Shown: piece by piece, positions 9,894-17,488 of the stretch
Layout of the letters: every line of letters begins with the position of its first letter
Numbering within the stretch: position 1 is the stretch's first letter
NCBI GenBank assembly: GCA_020634375.1
Contig: JACKBX010000010.1
Coordinates: forward strand, 242,904 to 306,903
Direction: 5' to 3'
Source: Ardenticatenaceae bacterium
GTDB lineage: Bacteria > Chloroflexota > Anaerolineae > Promineifilales > Promineifilaceae
Length of the DNA: 64,000 bases
Made by a program: the position numbers and the translations under genes
Notes under the pieces: generated by a model
Databases searched by the model: none
What the model was told of the DNA's origin: nothing
What the model saw: the letters and a program-made list of their open reading frames with translations, nothing else

Positions 9894-10651
9894 TATGCAC
9901 CTTCCAGTGCTGCCAATATGGGCAGTAAGTCTTGCAATGTTTCAATTGTATAATCGGGCTGTACACCGTTCAAATCGCGGATCACATGAGGGGGGGACAT
10001 CAGCACACTAATCATCCCCGCATCGTTGGCTCCCGCAATATCGTTGGCAGGGCGGTCGCCAACAAAGATAGCCTGCTCTGGGCGGCAGCCCAGTTGGCGC
10101 AAGAGTTCGTGATAGATGGCTGGGTGGGGTTTCATATGCCCAAAGTCGCCAGAGGTAAGACGGCCGTCAAAATAATCAATGAGTTCGTAAGCACGCAGCT
10201 CAATATCACGCATCCACATCGGCATCATCGAGTTCGTGATCAAGCCTAGTTGATACCCCTGCTGTTTGAGCGTTTGCAGAGTAGCATGGGTATCTGCAAA
10301 CGGTGCAACATTGGGCACAGGCTGCCAGTTAAAAGCCTGCATTGCAGCCTGAATGTCAATTTGACTCAGATCCAAGGCCAACGCACGAAATAGAGTTTTC
10401 AGCACAGTGGCAAAGTTGACACCAGCCCAAACGATTTTGGCCTCATCCCAGGCATGTCTCACGACTTCCTGGTATTGTTGCACAAAGGTCTCGATAGGGG
10501 GTAGTGTATGCCCGGTCTCAGAGAGGAATGTGTATAGATTTTCGAGGTGAAAACGATAGATTTCGGGGTAAGGCTTGATTTGCCGCGACCAATCAATGAG
10601 TGTGTCGTCAAAGTCAAAAATGATGGCGTGAATAAGGCTTGGCTGGGTCAT
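9893..10651 (-). CDS. HAD-superfamily hydrolase (phosphatase-like)
   Basis: 252 residues with motif I FDFDDTLIDW (residues 11-20; nucleophile and acid/base Asp), a helical cap domain, motif II LITNS near residue 138, and motifs III/IV KPHPAIY...FVGDRPANDIAGA near 178-205. Members dephosphorylate small phospho-metabolites through an aspartyl-phosphate; the substrate cannot be told from sequence. It lies in a minus-strand run with the SEC-C gene downstream and DedA/DUF368 upstream. No clear Shine-Dalgarno precedes the ATG. Confidence 0.85.
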   Translation of the reverse strand: MTQPSLIHAIIFDFDDTLIDWSRQIKPYPEIYRFHLENLYTFLSETGHTLPPIETFVQQYQEVVRHAWDEAKIVWAGVNFATVLKTLFRALALDLSQIDIQAAMQAFNWQPVPNVAPFADTHATLQTLKQQGYQLGLITNSMMPMWMRDIELRAYELIDYFDGRLTSGDFGHMKPHPAIYHELLRQLGCRPEQAIFVGDRPANDIAGANDAGMISVLMSPPHVIRDLNGVQPDYTIETLQDLLPILAALEGA

Positions 10652-10668
10652 GAGGTGGGATTTGGAAA

Positions 10669-10700
10669 GGAGATTAAAGATTGACCAATCTTTAATCTCC
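10669..10700. terminator. Perfect 15-bp inverted repeat (hairpin)
   Basis: GGAGATTAAAGATTG is followed by a 2-base loop and its exact complement, CAATCTTTAATCTCC. It sits between the end of dedA and the HAD gene. It has no T-run, so it is either a weak terminator or one of the dispersed intergenic palindromes described under findings. Confidence 0.6.
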
Positions 10701-10708
10701 AGTCTCTA

Positions 10709-11377
10709 TTAAGCTGTTTCGCTGGCCTGACGGGTGTGGTTACGTCCGCGCAAGTATTCGATGACCATCGGCAGCACGGAGATGAAGATGATGCCCAGAA
10801 TAACGTACTCGAAGTTGGCTTTGACGAAGGGGATGTTGCCAAAGAAATAGCCCAACAGCGAGAAGCCAAATGTCCAAAGAAACCCACCGATGACGTTGTA
10901 GGTGATGAAATGACTGTAACTCATCGTCCCCACCCCAGCCACAAACGGGGCAAACGTACGCACAATGGGCACAAAGCGGGCCAGCACAATCGTTTTACCG
11001 CCATGCTTAGCATAAAACGCTTCCGTTTTTTCCAGATATTCGCGCTTCAATACCTTCTTGAGGAGCCGGTTTTGCGTATCAAAAACGCGCAGCCCTAACT
11101 TGTGTCCAATCCAATAATTGGCCGTATCCCCCAAGACCGCAGCAACAAACAGCAGCAGCATAACAAAGACAATGTTCAAATCGCCGAGGGCAGCAAAGGT
11201 TCCGGCTGCAAAGAGTAACGAATCGCCCGGCAAAAATGGCGTGACAACTAAGCCGGTTTCAATAAAAATCACAACAAACAAGAATGCATAAGTTAACGTG
11301 CCATAGTTGCGGATTACTTCGCTAAGATGCTCATCCAAATGGAGAAACAAGTCAATAATAAATGTAAGAATGTCCAT
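10709..11377 (-). CDS. DedA/SNARE-associated family membrane protein
   Basis: 222 residues with the DedA signature: F-I-E-T-G-L-V-V-T-P-F-L-P-G-D-S-L-L (about 38-55), the LGDTANYWIGHKLG helix hairpin, and the R-F-V-P-I-V-R-T-F-A-P-F-V-A-G segment (about 133-147) with the conserved arginines. Several hydrophobic segments follow. DedA proteins such as UptA have been shown to return undecaprenyl phosphate across the cytoplasmic membrane. The next upstream gene is DUF368, the other family with that role, only 14 bases away, so the two form one unit. A GAGGT precedes the ATG. Confidence 0.9.
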   Translation of the reverse strand: MDILTFIIDLFLHLDEHLSEVIRNYGTLTYAFLFVVIFIETGLVVTPFLPGDSLLFAAGTFAALGDLNIVFVMLLLFVAAVLGDTANYWIGHKLGLRVFDTQNRLLKKVLKREYLEKTEAFYAKHGGKTIVLARFVPIVRTFAPFVAGVGTMSYSHFITYNVIGGFLWTFGFSLLGYFFGNIPFVKANFEYVILGIIFISVLPMVIEYLRGRNHTRQASETA

Positions 11378-11391
11378 AAAATATCTACCTC

Positions 11392-12372
11392 TTAATTCGA
11401 TGCTTGATGAGCCAGACGCTCAATCAATAACACGGCTCCCAGCCCGGTTAAGGTCAGCAAAATGGCGAAAATCACTTGCAATGGTTCACCAGCAGCATCT
11501 GGCAAAATATTCAACTGCTCCGTCACAATTCTCTCGCCGTGACTAAGCATATATTGTCCACTATCATCTACCAGCCAGGCAACATCTTCTTTCCAGGGCC
11601 ATACTTTTCGCAAGCTGCCCAACATCAGACCAGTCAGACCGGCCACAGTTAGATCGTGGTGACGCTTGAACAATCGGCTCAGAATTTGAGCAAAGGTCAC
11701 AAGACCCATCACTGCCCCGATGCCGATGAAACCAATGGTCAGAAAATCACGGTTATTGACGGCGGAAAGGACAAATTGATATTTGCCCAGCAGCACCAAA
11801 ATAAATGCGCCGGAAATGCCAGGCAGGATCATGGCGCAAATGGCGACAGCCCCGCTGAGCATCAGGAACCACCAGGTGTTGGGGGTGTGCGTGGGGGCTG
11901 CACCCACCAGCAGATAAGCTACCACGGCGGCGGCGGCCATTGTCAGATGCACGGCCGTTCGCCAATTTTGAATACGCCGCCCCACCGCGAAAACCGAAGC
12001 CAGCACCAGGCCGAAGAAAAAGCTCCACAGCAGCACCGGTTGGTGAACAAGCAGCCACTCTAAACCATGAGAAAGGGTGAAAATGGCCGCAAGAATGCCG
12101 CCGAAAACAGCCAGCAAAAAAGGCCAATTCAATAGGCGGAAAACCTCTTTGATTTGAAACCGAAACAGGGCACGCAAGAAAGCCGGTTCGCCAATCATGC
12201 GCAGAGAATCAATTAGCTCTTCATAAATACCCAAAATAAAGGCCATCGTGCCACCGGAAACGCCGGGCACAATGTCCGATGCTCCCATAGCCATGCCTCG
12301 AAGGGCAATTCCAGCATAATCGCGCAAAGTACGGCGTGGGGAAACGGCCGTTTCTTCCGTAGGTTCCTGCAT
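11392..12372 (-). CDS. DUF368 family membrane protein (PopT-like polyprenyl-phosphate carrier recycling)
   Basis: 326 residues, about eight to ten hydrophobic segments, with the two family hallmarks: G-A-S-D-I-V-P-G-V-S-G-G-T (about 31-43) and a second, inverted copy M-I-L-P-G-I-S-G-A-F (about 181-190). DUF368 (PopT) proteins are implicated in undecaprenyl-phosphate translocation. It is co-directional with dedA 14 bases downstream. The promoter should lie in 12373-12490, where an ATTATAA-like box occurs about 40 bases upstream of the start. Confidence 0.9.
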   Translation of the reverse strand: MQEPTEETAVSPRRTLRDYAGIALRGMAMGASDIVPGVSGGTMAFILGIYEELIDSLRMIGEPAFLRALFRFQIKEVFRLLNWPFLLAVFGGILAAIFTLSHGLEWLLVHQPVLLWSFFFGLVLASVFAVGRRIQNWRTAVHLTMAAAAVVAYLLVGAAPTHTPNTWWFLMLSGAVAICAMILPGISGAFILVLLGKYQFVLSAVNNRDFLTIGFIGIGAVMGLVTFAQILSRLFKRHHDLTVAGLTGLMLGSLRKVWPWKEDVAWLVDDSGQYMLSHGERIVTEQLNILPDAAGEPLQVIFAILLTLTGLGAVLLIERLAHQASN

Positions 12373-12496
12373 AAAATCATGACCTCATCATACAAATTTG
12401 CAAAATAGCGGGGCATTATAACATGGGGTGGAACGGCCGTCACTCCCCCAACAGTCAGCCCTCCCATTAGCTCATCAGCTTATCAGCAATGTAAGG

Positions 12497-12531
12497 AAAA
12501 CGGCGGCTGGTACAAAACCAACCGCCGTTTT
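12497..12531. terminator. Hairpin terminator-like structure
   Basis: AAAACGGCGG ... CCGCCGTTTT form a 10-bp stem, extended by an inner CTGGT/ACCA pairing, with A and T flanks so that it can act in both directions. It lies between the acyl-CoA dehydrogenase end (minus) and DUF368. Confidence 0.6.
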
Positions 12532-12550
12532 CAAATTAGGAGGTATCACA

Positions 12551-12589
12551 ATGGCCCAAGTTGATAACAAAGCCAATGCAATCAAATAA
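12551..12589 (+). CDS. Possible 12-residue leader-type peptide
   Basis: AGGAGGT at 12538-12544 is a consensus Shine-Dalgarno placed correctly before ATG 12551; the frame reads MAQVDNKANAIK and stops. It is on the plus strand between two minus-strand genes, just after the hairpin at 12497-12531, and has no co-directional gene to serve. It may be a tiny expressed peptide or a relic of a lost gene start. Confidence 0.3.
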   Translation: MAQVDNKANAIK

Positions 12590-12644
12590 AATTTATCCGA
12601 AAACAAAGCAAGGGACAAGCAAAACCTCTCCCCTGCAACAATTC

Positions 12645-13805
12645 CTAGTCGCGGAACAATTCCCGCATAATGATATTGCGTTGAATCTGGCTTGTGCCCT
12701 CGTAAATCTGATAGATTTTAATGTCACGCATCAACTTTTCTACCGGATATTCGGACATATAGCCATAGCCGCCAAAAACCTGCACCGCGTCAACCGTCAC
12801 TTTCATCGCCATGTCTGCGGCATACGCTTTGGCAAAAGCCGCAGCGGTGGTGTTGCGGCTGCCCGTGTCTACCGCCCAGGCCGCTTTCCATACCAAAAGA
12901 CGCGCCGCTTCCACCTGCATAGCCATGTCAGCAATCATGTGGCCGATAGCCTGATGCCGCCAGATAGGTTGCCCCATGCTGTAACGATCTTTGGCATATT
13001 TGATGGCCTCATCCAGCGCACGCTGCGCAACGCCCACTGCGCCAGACGCTACCGAGGGGCGGCTGTGGTCGAAGACCTTCATAGCATAGAGGAAGCCCAT
13101 GCCTTCCTCGCCCAATAGATGACTGGCAGGTACTTTCACATCATCAAAGATGACTTCCGCCGTATCAGAGGCATGTTGCCCCAGTTTTTCAAAGGGCTTG
13201 CCCACGCTCACGCCTTCCCAATCGCGCTCGACAACGAAGAAGCTCATGCCCTTGTAGCGGCCCTTCGTGCCACGCAACTCAGGATTTGTGTATGCAAGGA
13301 CAGTATAAAAGCTAGCGTTGGTTGCGCCGGTGATAAAGGTTTTGCCACCTTTGAGGATGTAGTGGTCGCCATCTTTAACGGCCGTTGTCGCAATCCCCGA
13401 CACATCCGATCCCGCCTCTGGTTCCGTCACGCAGTAGGCCGCCAACGCGCCATCGGCCATACGATTGCCATACTCAGTCTTCTGTTCCTCAGAACCAGCA
13501 ATCAAAATGGGCAGCATTCCCAGCCCATTGACGCCAATAGTCGTACTAATGCCAGAACACCCCCAGGCCATCTCTTCAGTTACCAAACACTCCTCCAACA
13601 TACTCAACCCTAAACCACCGTATTGTTCTGGGATATTCATGGTAGTCAGGCCCATTTCCTGCGCTTTTTTAACAACAGGCCAGGGGAATTCATGCGTCTT
13701 GTCGTAATGCTCGGCAACAGGGGCAATTTCGTTGCGAGAAAAATCACGAGCCAACTGCTGAATTTCTTTATGCTCATCTGATAGGCTGAAATTGATACTG
13801 TTCAT
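12645..13805 (-). CDS. Acyl-CoA dehydrogenase
   Basis: About 386 residues from the ATG at 13805 (AGGAG nearby; the longer frame to 13850 lacks one). It has the full family layout: N-terminal helical domain (SLSDEHKEIQQLARDF), the YCVTEPEAGSD flavin-binding segment, the middle beta domain, and the C-terminal helical domain ending in the FGGYGYMSEYPVEKLMRD and IYQIYEGTSQIQR motifs. The Glu in IYEGTS is the catalytic base position of short/medium-chain enzymes. It oxidises acyl-CoA to enoyl-CoA with FAD, in beta-oxidation or branched-chain amino-acid breakdown; the chain length cannot be inferred. It stands alone, without ETF or hydratase genes. Confidence 0.9.
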   Translation of the reverse strand: MNSINFSLSDEHKEIQQLARDFSRNEIAPVAEHYDKTHEFPWPVVKKAQEMGLTTMNIPEQYGGLGLSMLEECLVTEEMAWGCSGISTTIGVNGLGMLPILIAGSEEQKTEYGNRMADGALAAYCVTEPEAGSDVSGIATTAVKDGDHYILKGGKTFITGATNASFYTVLAYTNPELRGTKGRYKGMSFFVVERDWEGVSVGKPFEKLGQHASDTAEVIFDDVKVPASHLLGEEGMGFLYAMKVFDHSRPSVASGAVGVAQRALDEAIKYAKDRYSMGQPIWRHQAIGHMIADMAMQVEAARLLVWKAAWAVDTGSRNTTAAAFAKAYAADMAMKVTVDAVQVFGGYGYMSEYPVEKLMRDIKIYQIYEGTSQIQRNIIMRELFRD

Positions 13806-13875
13806 GTTTTTGCTTCTCCTTAATTGATTAGAAGCGCATGATCGCGGCACGATTGCGGCGCAACTGCGCTGTCAG

Positions 13876-14412
13876 TTACGGTTCAGTTTTTTCGGAGGGA
13901 AGAACAACGCCCTGATAGAGCGCTTCTACTTTAGGCAAGTCGATGGTCATCACACCGTCCAGACTGCCCGTGTCAATGAGACCTTCGCGGGGAATCTGGC
14001 CTTGTTGAGCAATAGGCCCTTCGACAAAAACCTTGGCAAGCACAAATCCGGTGATATTGCCTTCGCTGCCAACGATAATGTCGCCTATTGTGCCAACTTT
14101 GGTTCCACCGGGCGTGTCTACTTCGCGGCCACGCAGTTTTTCAAAGCGCAGCCAGGTTTCGGCCGTGGGATGGTCTTTTTCGGTGGTGATGATGTCCGCT
14201 TTCTTGACAAGCATGGCATCAATACCAAAAACAACGACGTTTTCGCGGTCGATGAGGTTGTGGCTGCGTTTGAGCAGCCCCTCGGAACCGAGATAGATAC
14301 CGTTGATCCAGTTAAGTTCTTCATCGAGGTAGAGGTCTTTGACATTGCCCAGAAAACGGCCGTCTGTCATGCTGATAATGGGTTTATTTGTGAGGTCTTT
14401 ACCGAGTCGCAT
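13876..14412 (-). CDS. PRC-barrel domain protein
   Basis: 178 residues comprising two PRC-barrel modules: residues about 3-75 (GKDLTNKPIISMTDGRFLGNVKDLYLD) and about 90-165 (KLRGREVDTPGGTKVGTIGDIIVG). PRC barrels are small beta domains found in ribosome maturation factor RimM, the photosynthetic reaction centre H subunit and many standalone proteins. The tandem form is usually a membrane-surface or RNA-associated adaptor of unknown role. It ends in a charged tail (PSEKTEP). It sits alone between acyl-CoA dehydrogenase and an orphan plus-strand mini-transcript. Confidence 0.8.
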   Translation of the reverse strand: MRLGKDLTNKPIISMTDGRFLGNVKDLYLDEELNWINGIYLGSEGLLKRSHNLIDRENVVVFGIDAMLVKKADIITTEKDHPTAETWLRFEKLRGREVDTPGGTKVGTIGDIIVGSEGNITGFVLAKVFVEGPIAQQGQIPREGLIDTGSLDGVMTIDLPKVEALYQGVVLPSEKTEP

Positions 14413-14537
14413 ATGATTTTTATCGCTCCATTTAGGCTTGTCCTACATGATACAGATTTTGCGCCCATGACGCAATGCGGCAACGAGATTTTGTGGCGGA
14501 TTTTATGAGTATGGTACGAAAGTATAAGAGTTGGGGG

Positions 14538-14566
14538 TTGAAACGGCCGTTAAGATCATGTATGCT
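14538..14566 (+). promoter_or_regulatory. Promoter for orphan mini-transcript A
   Basis: TTGAAA at 14538-14543, a 17-base spacer and TATGCT at 14561-14566. The ACGGCCGT palindrome lies inside the spacer. The start would be near 14573. Confidence 0.5.
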
Positions 14567-14572
14567 GTTGTC

Positions 14573-14686
14573 AGGTATAAGCGCTTGGTCTAGCTTCACG
14601 ATGATGAAGTATGGAGGTGCTTATTGACGAGAGAGAAAGAATCTTAACGGACAGCGCCCTGATTTGTATCAGGGCGCTGCTTTTTT
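14573..14686 (+). ncRNA. Candidate small RNA or leader-peptide transcript A
   Basis: A promoter and a rho-independent terminator (14652-14686) delimit a transcript of about 115 bases between two minus-strand genes, so it is not an mRNA leader for either. It contains GGAGGTGCTTAT (14613-14624), a sequence also found in two other orphan units (16113-16124 minus; similar at 28292-28306). Short frames overlap it (MMKYGGAY from 14601; TTG-started 7 residues from 14624), so a leader peptide cannot be excluded. Confidence 0.45.
14652..14686. terminator. Rho-independent terminator
   Basis: CAGCGCCCTGA (14652-14662), 6-base loop, TCAGGGCGCTG (14669-14679), then TCTTTTTT-like run: an 11-bp GC-rich stem with a T-tail on the plus strand. 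It abuts the stop of the minus-strand MFS gene and could serve both directions. Confidence 0.8.
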
Positions 14687-15983
14687 ATTCCACACCTAAA
14701 CAAGCACCCTCCGCACCATGCCGGGGATCGAGCAAACGATAGGCCACCCAAATATTAAGCAACATGAGCACCGCCCCTATACTCAACATGACCGGGTAAC
14801 TCATGATAAGCACCAACCCACCCACAAAAAGCGGCAGCAAGCTCACGGGAGTAAGGAGTGTGTTTTGCAAAGCAACACAGGTGGGACGCAGTTCGACAGA
14901 AGCCATTTCTAAAATGAAGTTGCTGTAGCCAAGTCGCATTCCGCTGGTAGTCGCTCCCAAAAAGGCAAAAACGGGGAGGAAGAAGAGGGTATTCATGGGG
15001 GCGAGCAGGGCAAACAGAGGAGAAAGTGCGCCGGAAACGGCCGTGCCCACAATCACCGCCCGGTTGCCAAAGCGATCCGCCAGCCACCCCCACAACAAAT
15101 TCGACAACGCGCCGCCTGCCATTTGCGCCGACAAATACACGCCCACCATGCCCGCATCTACCACCAACTCTGTGCGAGCGTAAACGACGTAAAAGGGGGC
15201 GATGGCTAGGACGGCCGTTGTCAACGCCCGCGCCCCCAACAACCGCCGAAAATTAGGATTAACCCGCGCCAAAAAGAGTGCCCGCTGCAACATACCTCGC
15301 AGCGATTGCGATGTGCGCTGCACAGGATAGACCGGCTCCTTAATACCGGCAAACCCACTAAACGCCACCAGCAGCGCCAGCGCACTCAGCAAAAAAATAA
15401 ACGCATAATTGGTCGGATAAGGGAAACGAACCGGGTCATCTAAGACCCACTTCACCACATAACCAGCACCAATTGCCAACGCATATCCCACCAACTGCCG
15501 CAGCCCCGTAAAACGGCCGCGCCGCTGCGCCGGAATCGCCTTCGAGAAAACATCCGCATACACGACTGTACCCATGCCGCCGGCAATCGAAAATATCGTG
15601 AACAGTGTAATCAACACCGTCAGCACCAACATGGGGCGTGTCGTGCCAAAGGCAAATGTGAGATAGGCCAGCACCGCCCAAGAAACCCACCGCGTCGTGA
15701 TAATCCACAATAAATAAGGCTTTTTTCGCGGTCGATCTTCAATGAGGTACGCCGTAAACATTTGTGGCACGACCTCACCCACGCCCTGCACGGCGGCCAT
15801 CAGCCCCACCGCCAGTGTGGATGGCGTGAGCAAGGCCACAAAAGCAGGCAATACGGTATGAATGCTGCCCAGTGCGGCCGAAGCCTGAAAAAATACGCCG
15901 TGTACCAACCCAGCCAAAAAATTTCGCTGGTAATAACGCTGTGTTTCTGCTTCAAACTGTGTCAAATTGGGGGAACTATTCAT
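14685..15983 (-). CDS. MFS transporter
   Basis: 432 residues with 12 predicted hydrophobic segments and a central charged loop (about residues 205-225, IKEPVYPVQRTSQSLRG). The motif-A-like loop WLADRFGNRAVIVG (about 290-303) is characteristic of the major facilitator superfamily. The substrate cannot be read. The N-terminus (residues 1-25) is cytoplasmic and polar. A TAAACT box lies about 7 bases before the ATG, so the mRNA may be leaderless. Its stop overlaps the terminator of mini-transcript A. Confidence 0.85.
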   Translation of the reverse strand: MNSSPNLTQFEAETQRYYQRNFLAGLVHGVFFQASAALGSIHTVLPAFVALLTPSTLAVGLMAAVQGVGEVVPQMFTAYLIEDRPRKKPYLLWIITTRWVSWAVLAYLTFAFGTTRPMLVLTVLITLFTIFSIAGGMGTVVYADVFSKAIPAQRRGRFTGLRQLVGYALAIGAGYVVKWVLDDPVRFPYPTNYAFIFLLSALALLVAFSGFAGIKEPVYPVQRTSQSLRGMLQRALFLARVNPNFRRLLGARALTTAVLAIAPFYVVYARTELVVDAGMVGVYLSAQMAGGALSNLLWGWLADRFGNRAVIVGTAVSGALSPLFALLAPMNTLFFLPVFAFLGATTSGMRLGYSNFILEMASVELRPTCVALQNTLLTPVSLLPLFVGGLVLIMSYPVMLSIGAVLMLLNIWVAYRLLDPRHGAEGACLGVE

Positions 15984-16049
15984 GCGGGGAAGTTTACCCC
16001 GTTCAAACGGTTATGGCATGAGGAAAGCCTATGAGTCACCAAACAGTAA

Positions 16050-16129
16050 ACAGCGCCCTGACTTTTGTCACGACGCTGTAATTAGGTTTGTTATGTGTTT
16101 GTTTGTACTTCGATAAGCACCTCCTGCAT
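16050..16129 (-). ncRNA. Candidate small RNA or leader-peptide transcript C
   Basis: On the minus strand a 12-residue frame (MQEVLIEVQTNT, 16129-16091) contains the shared GGAGGTGCTTAT sequence (16124-16113) and is followed by a hairpin, ACAGCG...CGCTGT (16079-16050), with a poor T-run. It lies between the SPFH gene and the MFS gene, both minus strand. A TATGAC box about 20 bases upstream could be the -10. This may be a leader of the MFS gene or an independent small RNA. Confidence 0.35.
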
Positions 16130-16212
16130 TGCGATGTCATATGTGGCAATGCGTCACAGTTAATTGGCTTTTTACCAAATGTTGGAAAGGGCTGGGAAAT
16201 TGGGTGTTTCCC

Positions 16213-16998
16213 TTATCGTATGACCTCCTTTGTGTGATGGTTGTTATTCTGAGGCGCTGCCGCGCCATTCTGAACAGAGATGTAGGGCTTGTATTCTTGT
16301 GCCTGACTGCGATGTTCAATGTAGGCAAATTGCACATCATTGCTTTGGTGGGCCAAGTCTTGTACATGTAAATCACGAACTATATCTTGGGGTAATTGGG
16401 CCACGCTATTGGCATAAATGTGACGGCGATGGGCTAGTTGGCGGGCTTCGGTGATGAGGGCGGGGGGCGTGATCTGATGAATGGTTACGGCCGTTTCCCC
16501 ACGAACCACAATCCCAAAATTTTCTGCCATAGCCTGGATTTGATGACGGATTTCTCTTGTTAGTCTGCGGCGATTATTCCCGCTAGATACCACTTCCTCA
16601 GTATATTGATTAATAACCTGTTGAATTGCTATTTTTACAAACCGTTCGGCCATTGCTGCTCGCCGAGCGGGGGTTGAACGAATCAATGTATTCAAAATGT
16701 CCTGTGATGCACATTGTTGGGCATCAATTTTATAGGCGACATCCATGTCAATTGTTAGCGGAATGGGATCGGCCGTTTGCACTGCATAATCACGAACCTG
16801 CACCAGATTGAATCCTGTAGAAATGCGTTTCCCATACCGTCCGCGCCAAGGATTGATTGGCGGATAGTAGCCTGAATCACGCACTTCAAAAACGAATTCG
16901 TCACGGTAAACCGGAAGTTGTTCCTGAAAATCTACAAATTCCCAGCCAAAGCGCAGCAACAACCGATGCATCAAGCTATGTTTGGTAGGCTTACCCAT
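16213..16998 (-). CDS. SPFH/band 7-like domain protein
   Basis: 261 residues. The pattern VQVRDYAVQTADPIPLTIDMDVAYKI...NTLIRSTPARRAAMAERFVKIAIQQVINQYTEEVV...GIVVRGETAVTIHQITPPALITEARQLA is that of the SPFH (stomatin/prohibitin/flotillin) fold with its coiled-coil extension. No N-terminal membrane segment is visible, unlike the two other SPFH genes at 60.9-63.5 kb. The membrane anchor may be supplied by the two tiny membrane proteins encoded just upstream (17013-17129, 14-base gap). A clean AAAGGAG precedes the ATG. SPFH proteins organise membrane microdomains and can shield or regulate proteases. Confidence 0.75.
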   Translation of the reverse strand: MGKPTKHSLMHRLLLRFGWEFVDFQEQLPVYRDEFVFEVRDSGYYPPINPWRGRYGKRISTGFNLVQVRDYAVQTADPIPLTIDMDVAYKIDAQQCASQDILNTLIRSTPARRAAMAERFVKIAIQQVINQYTEEVVSSGNNRRRLTREIRHQIQAMAENFGIVVRGETAVTIHQITPPALITEARQLAHRRHIYANSVAQLPQDIVRDLHVQDLAHQSNDVQFAYIEHRSQAQEYKPYISVQNGAAAPQNNNHHTKEVIR

Positions 16999-17012
16999 TA
17001 TGCCAAGCTCCT

Positions 17013-17129
17013 TTATTGCGCCAGGGAACGTTCTTCTTCACGGCTGATTTGCCCTGAACGCGCACAAATCAAAATGCTAACGATTAAACTTGCCAGCGGC
17101 CAAATGAGCGCAACTAAATAGGGATTCAT
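17013..17129 (-). CDS. Small single-TM protein (38 residues)
   Basis: ATG 17129 to TAA 17013: MNPYLVALIWPLASLIVSILI followed by a polar tail (CARSGQISREEERSLAQ). It has one membrane helix with the N-terminus outside or at the surface and a charged cytoplasmic tail. A GAGGAATG-like ribosome site precedes it. It is 14 bases upstream of the SPFH gene and 33 bases downstream of another tiny membrane protein, so the three make a mini-operon. It is not of a family I know. Confidence 0.6.
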   Translation of the reverse strand: MNPYLVALIWPLASLIVSILICARSGQISREEERSLAQ

Positions 17130-17162
17130 GATCATTCCTCGTTTTGGTAAAGGGCTTTGCCC

Positions 17163-17321
17163 TTACAATAAACTTAATGCAGCGAAGCTGCCAGCCCCGA
17201 TAACGGTAGAAAAGAGAAATGGGGTTACAATAGAATTATCATCACAGTTACGCATAGCTCGTAACAATATGACAAATAAGCTAACCCCAACAAATACGGA
17301 AATTGCCATTTTCACTTGCAT
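17163..17321 (-). CDS. Small membrane protein (52 residues, two TM segments)
   Basis: ATG 17321 (GGAGG about 9 bases upstream, in GATGGAGGCGAG) to TAA 17163. It has a hydrophobic segment AISVFVGVSLFVILL (6-20), a short polar loop RAMRNCDDNSIV with one Cys, and a second hydrophobic segment TPFLFSTVIGAGSFAALSLL to the C-terminus. It is first gene of the mini-operon with the 38-residue protein and SPFH protein. The good ribosome site makes it a likely real gene. Confidence 0.6.
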   Translation of the reverse strand: MQVKMAISVFVGVSLFVILLRAMRNCDDNSIVTPFLFSTVIGAGSFAALSLL

Positions 17322-17431
17322 GTTCTCGCCTCCATCTTCTCACTAACAAAATTCTCTGATTTCCTTGTACATCCATAGCATAAAAGACATAACACACTTT
17401 AATCTGCGTGTTATCTGCGGCAGCCAAACGC

Positions 17432-17462
17432 AAAAAAGCCCCGGACTGACGCCGGGGCTTCT
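17432..17462 (-). terminator. Rho-independent terminator of the radical SAM operon
   Basis: On the minus strand GAAGCCCCGG, 7-base loop, CCGGGGCTTTTTT: a strong stem with a T-run, about 30 bases after the radical SAM stop. It separates the large ATPase/radical SAM operon from the small-membrane-protein/SPFH unit. Confidence 0.85.
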
Positions 17463-17488
17463 GAAAACGACATATGTCTGTCATGAAT

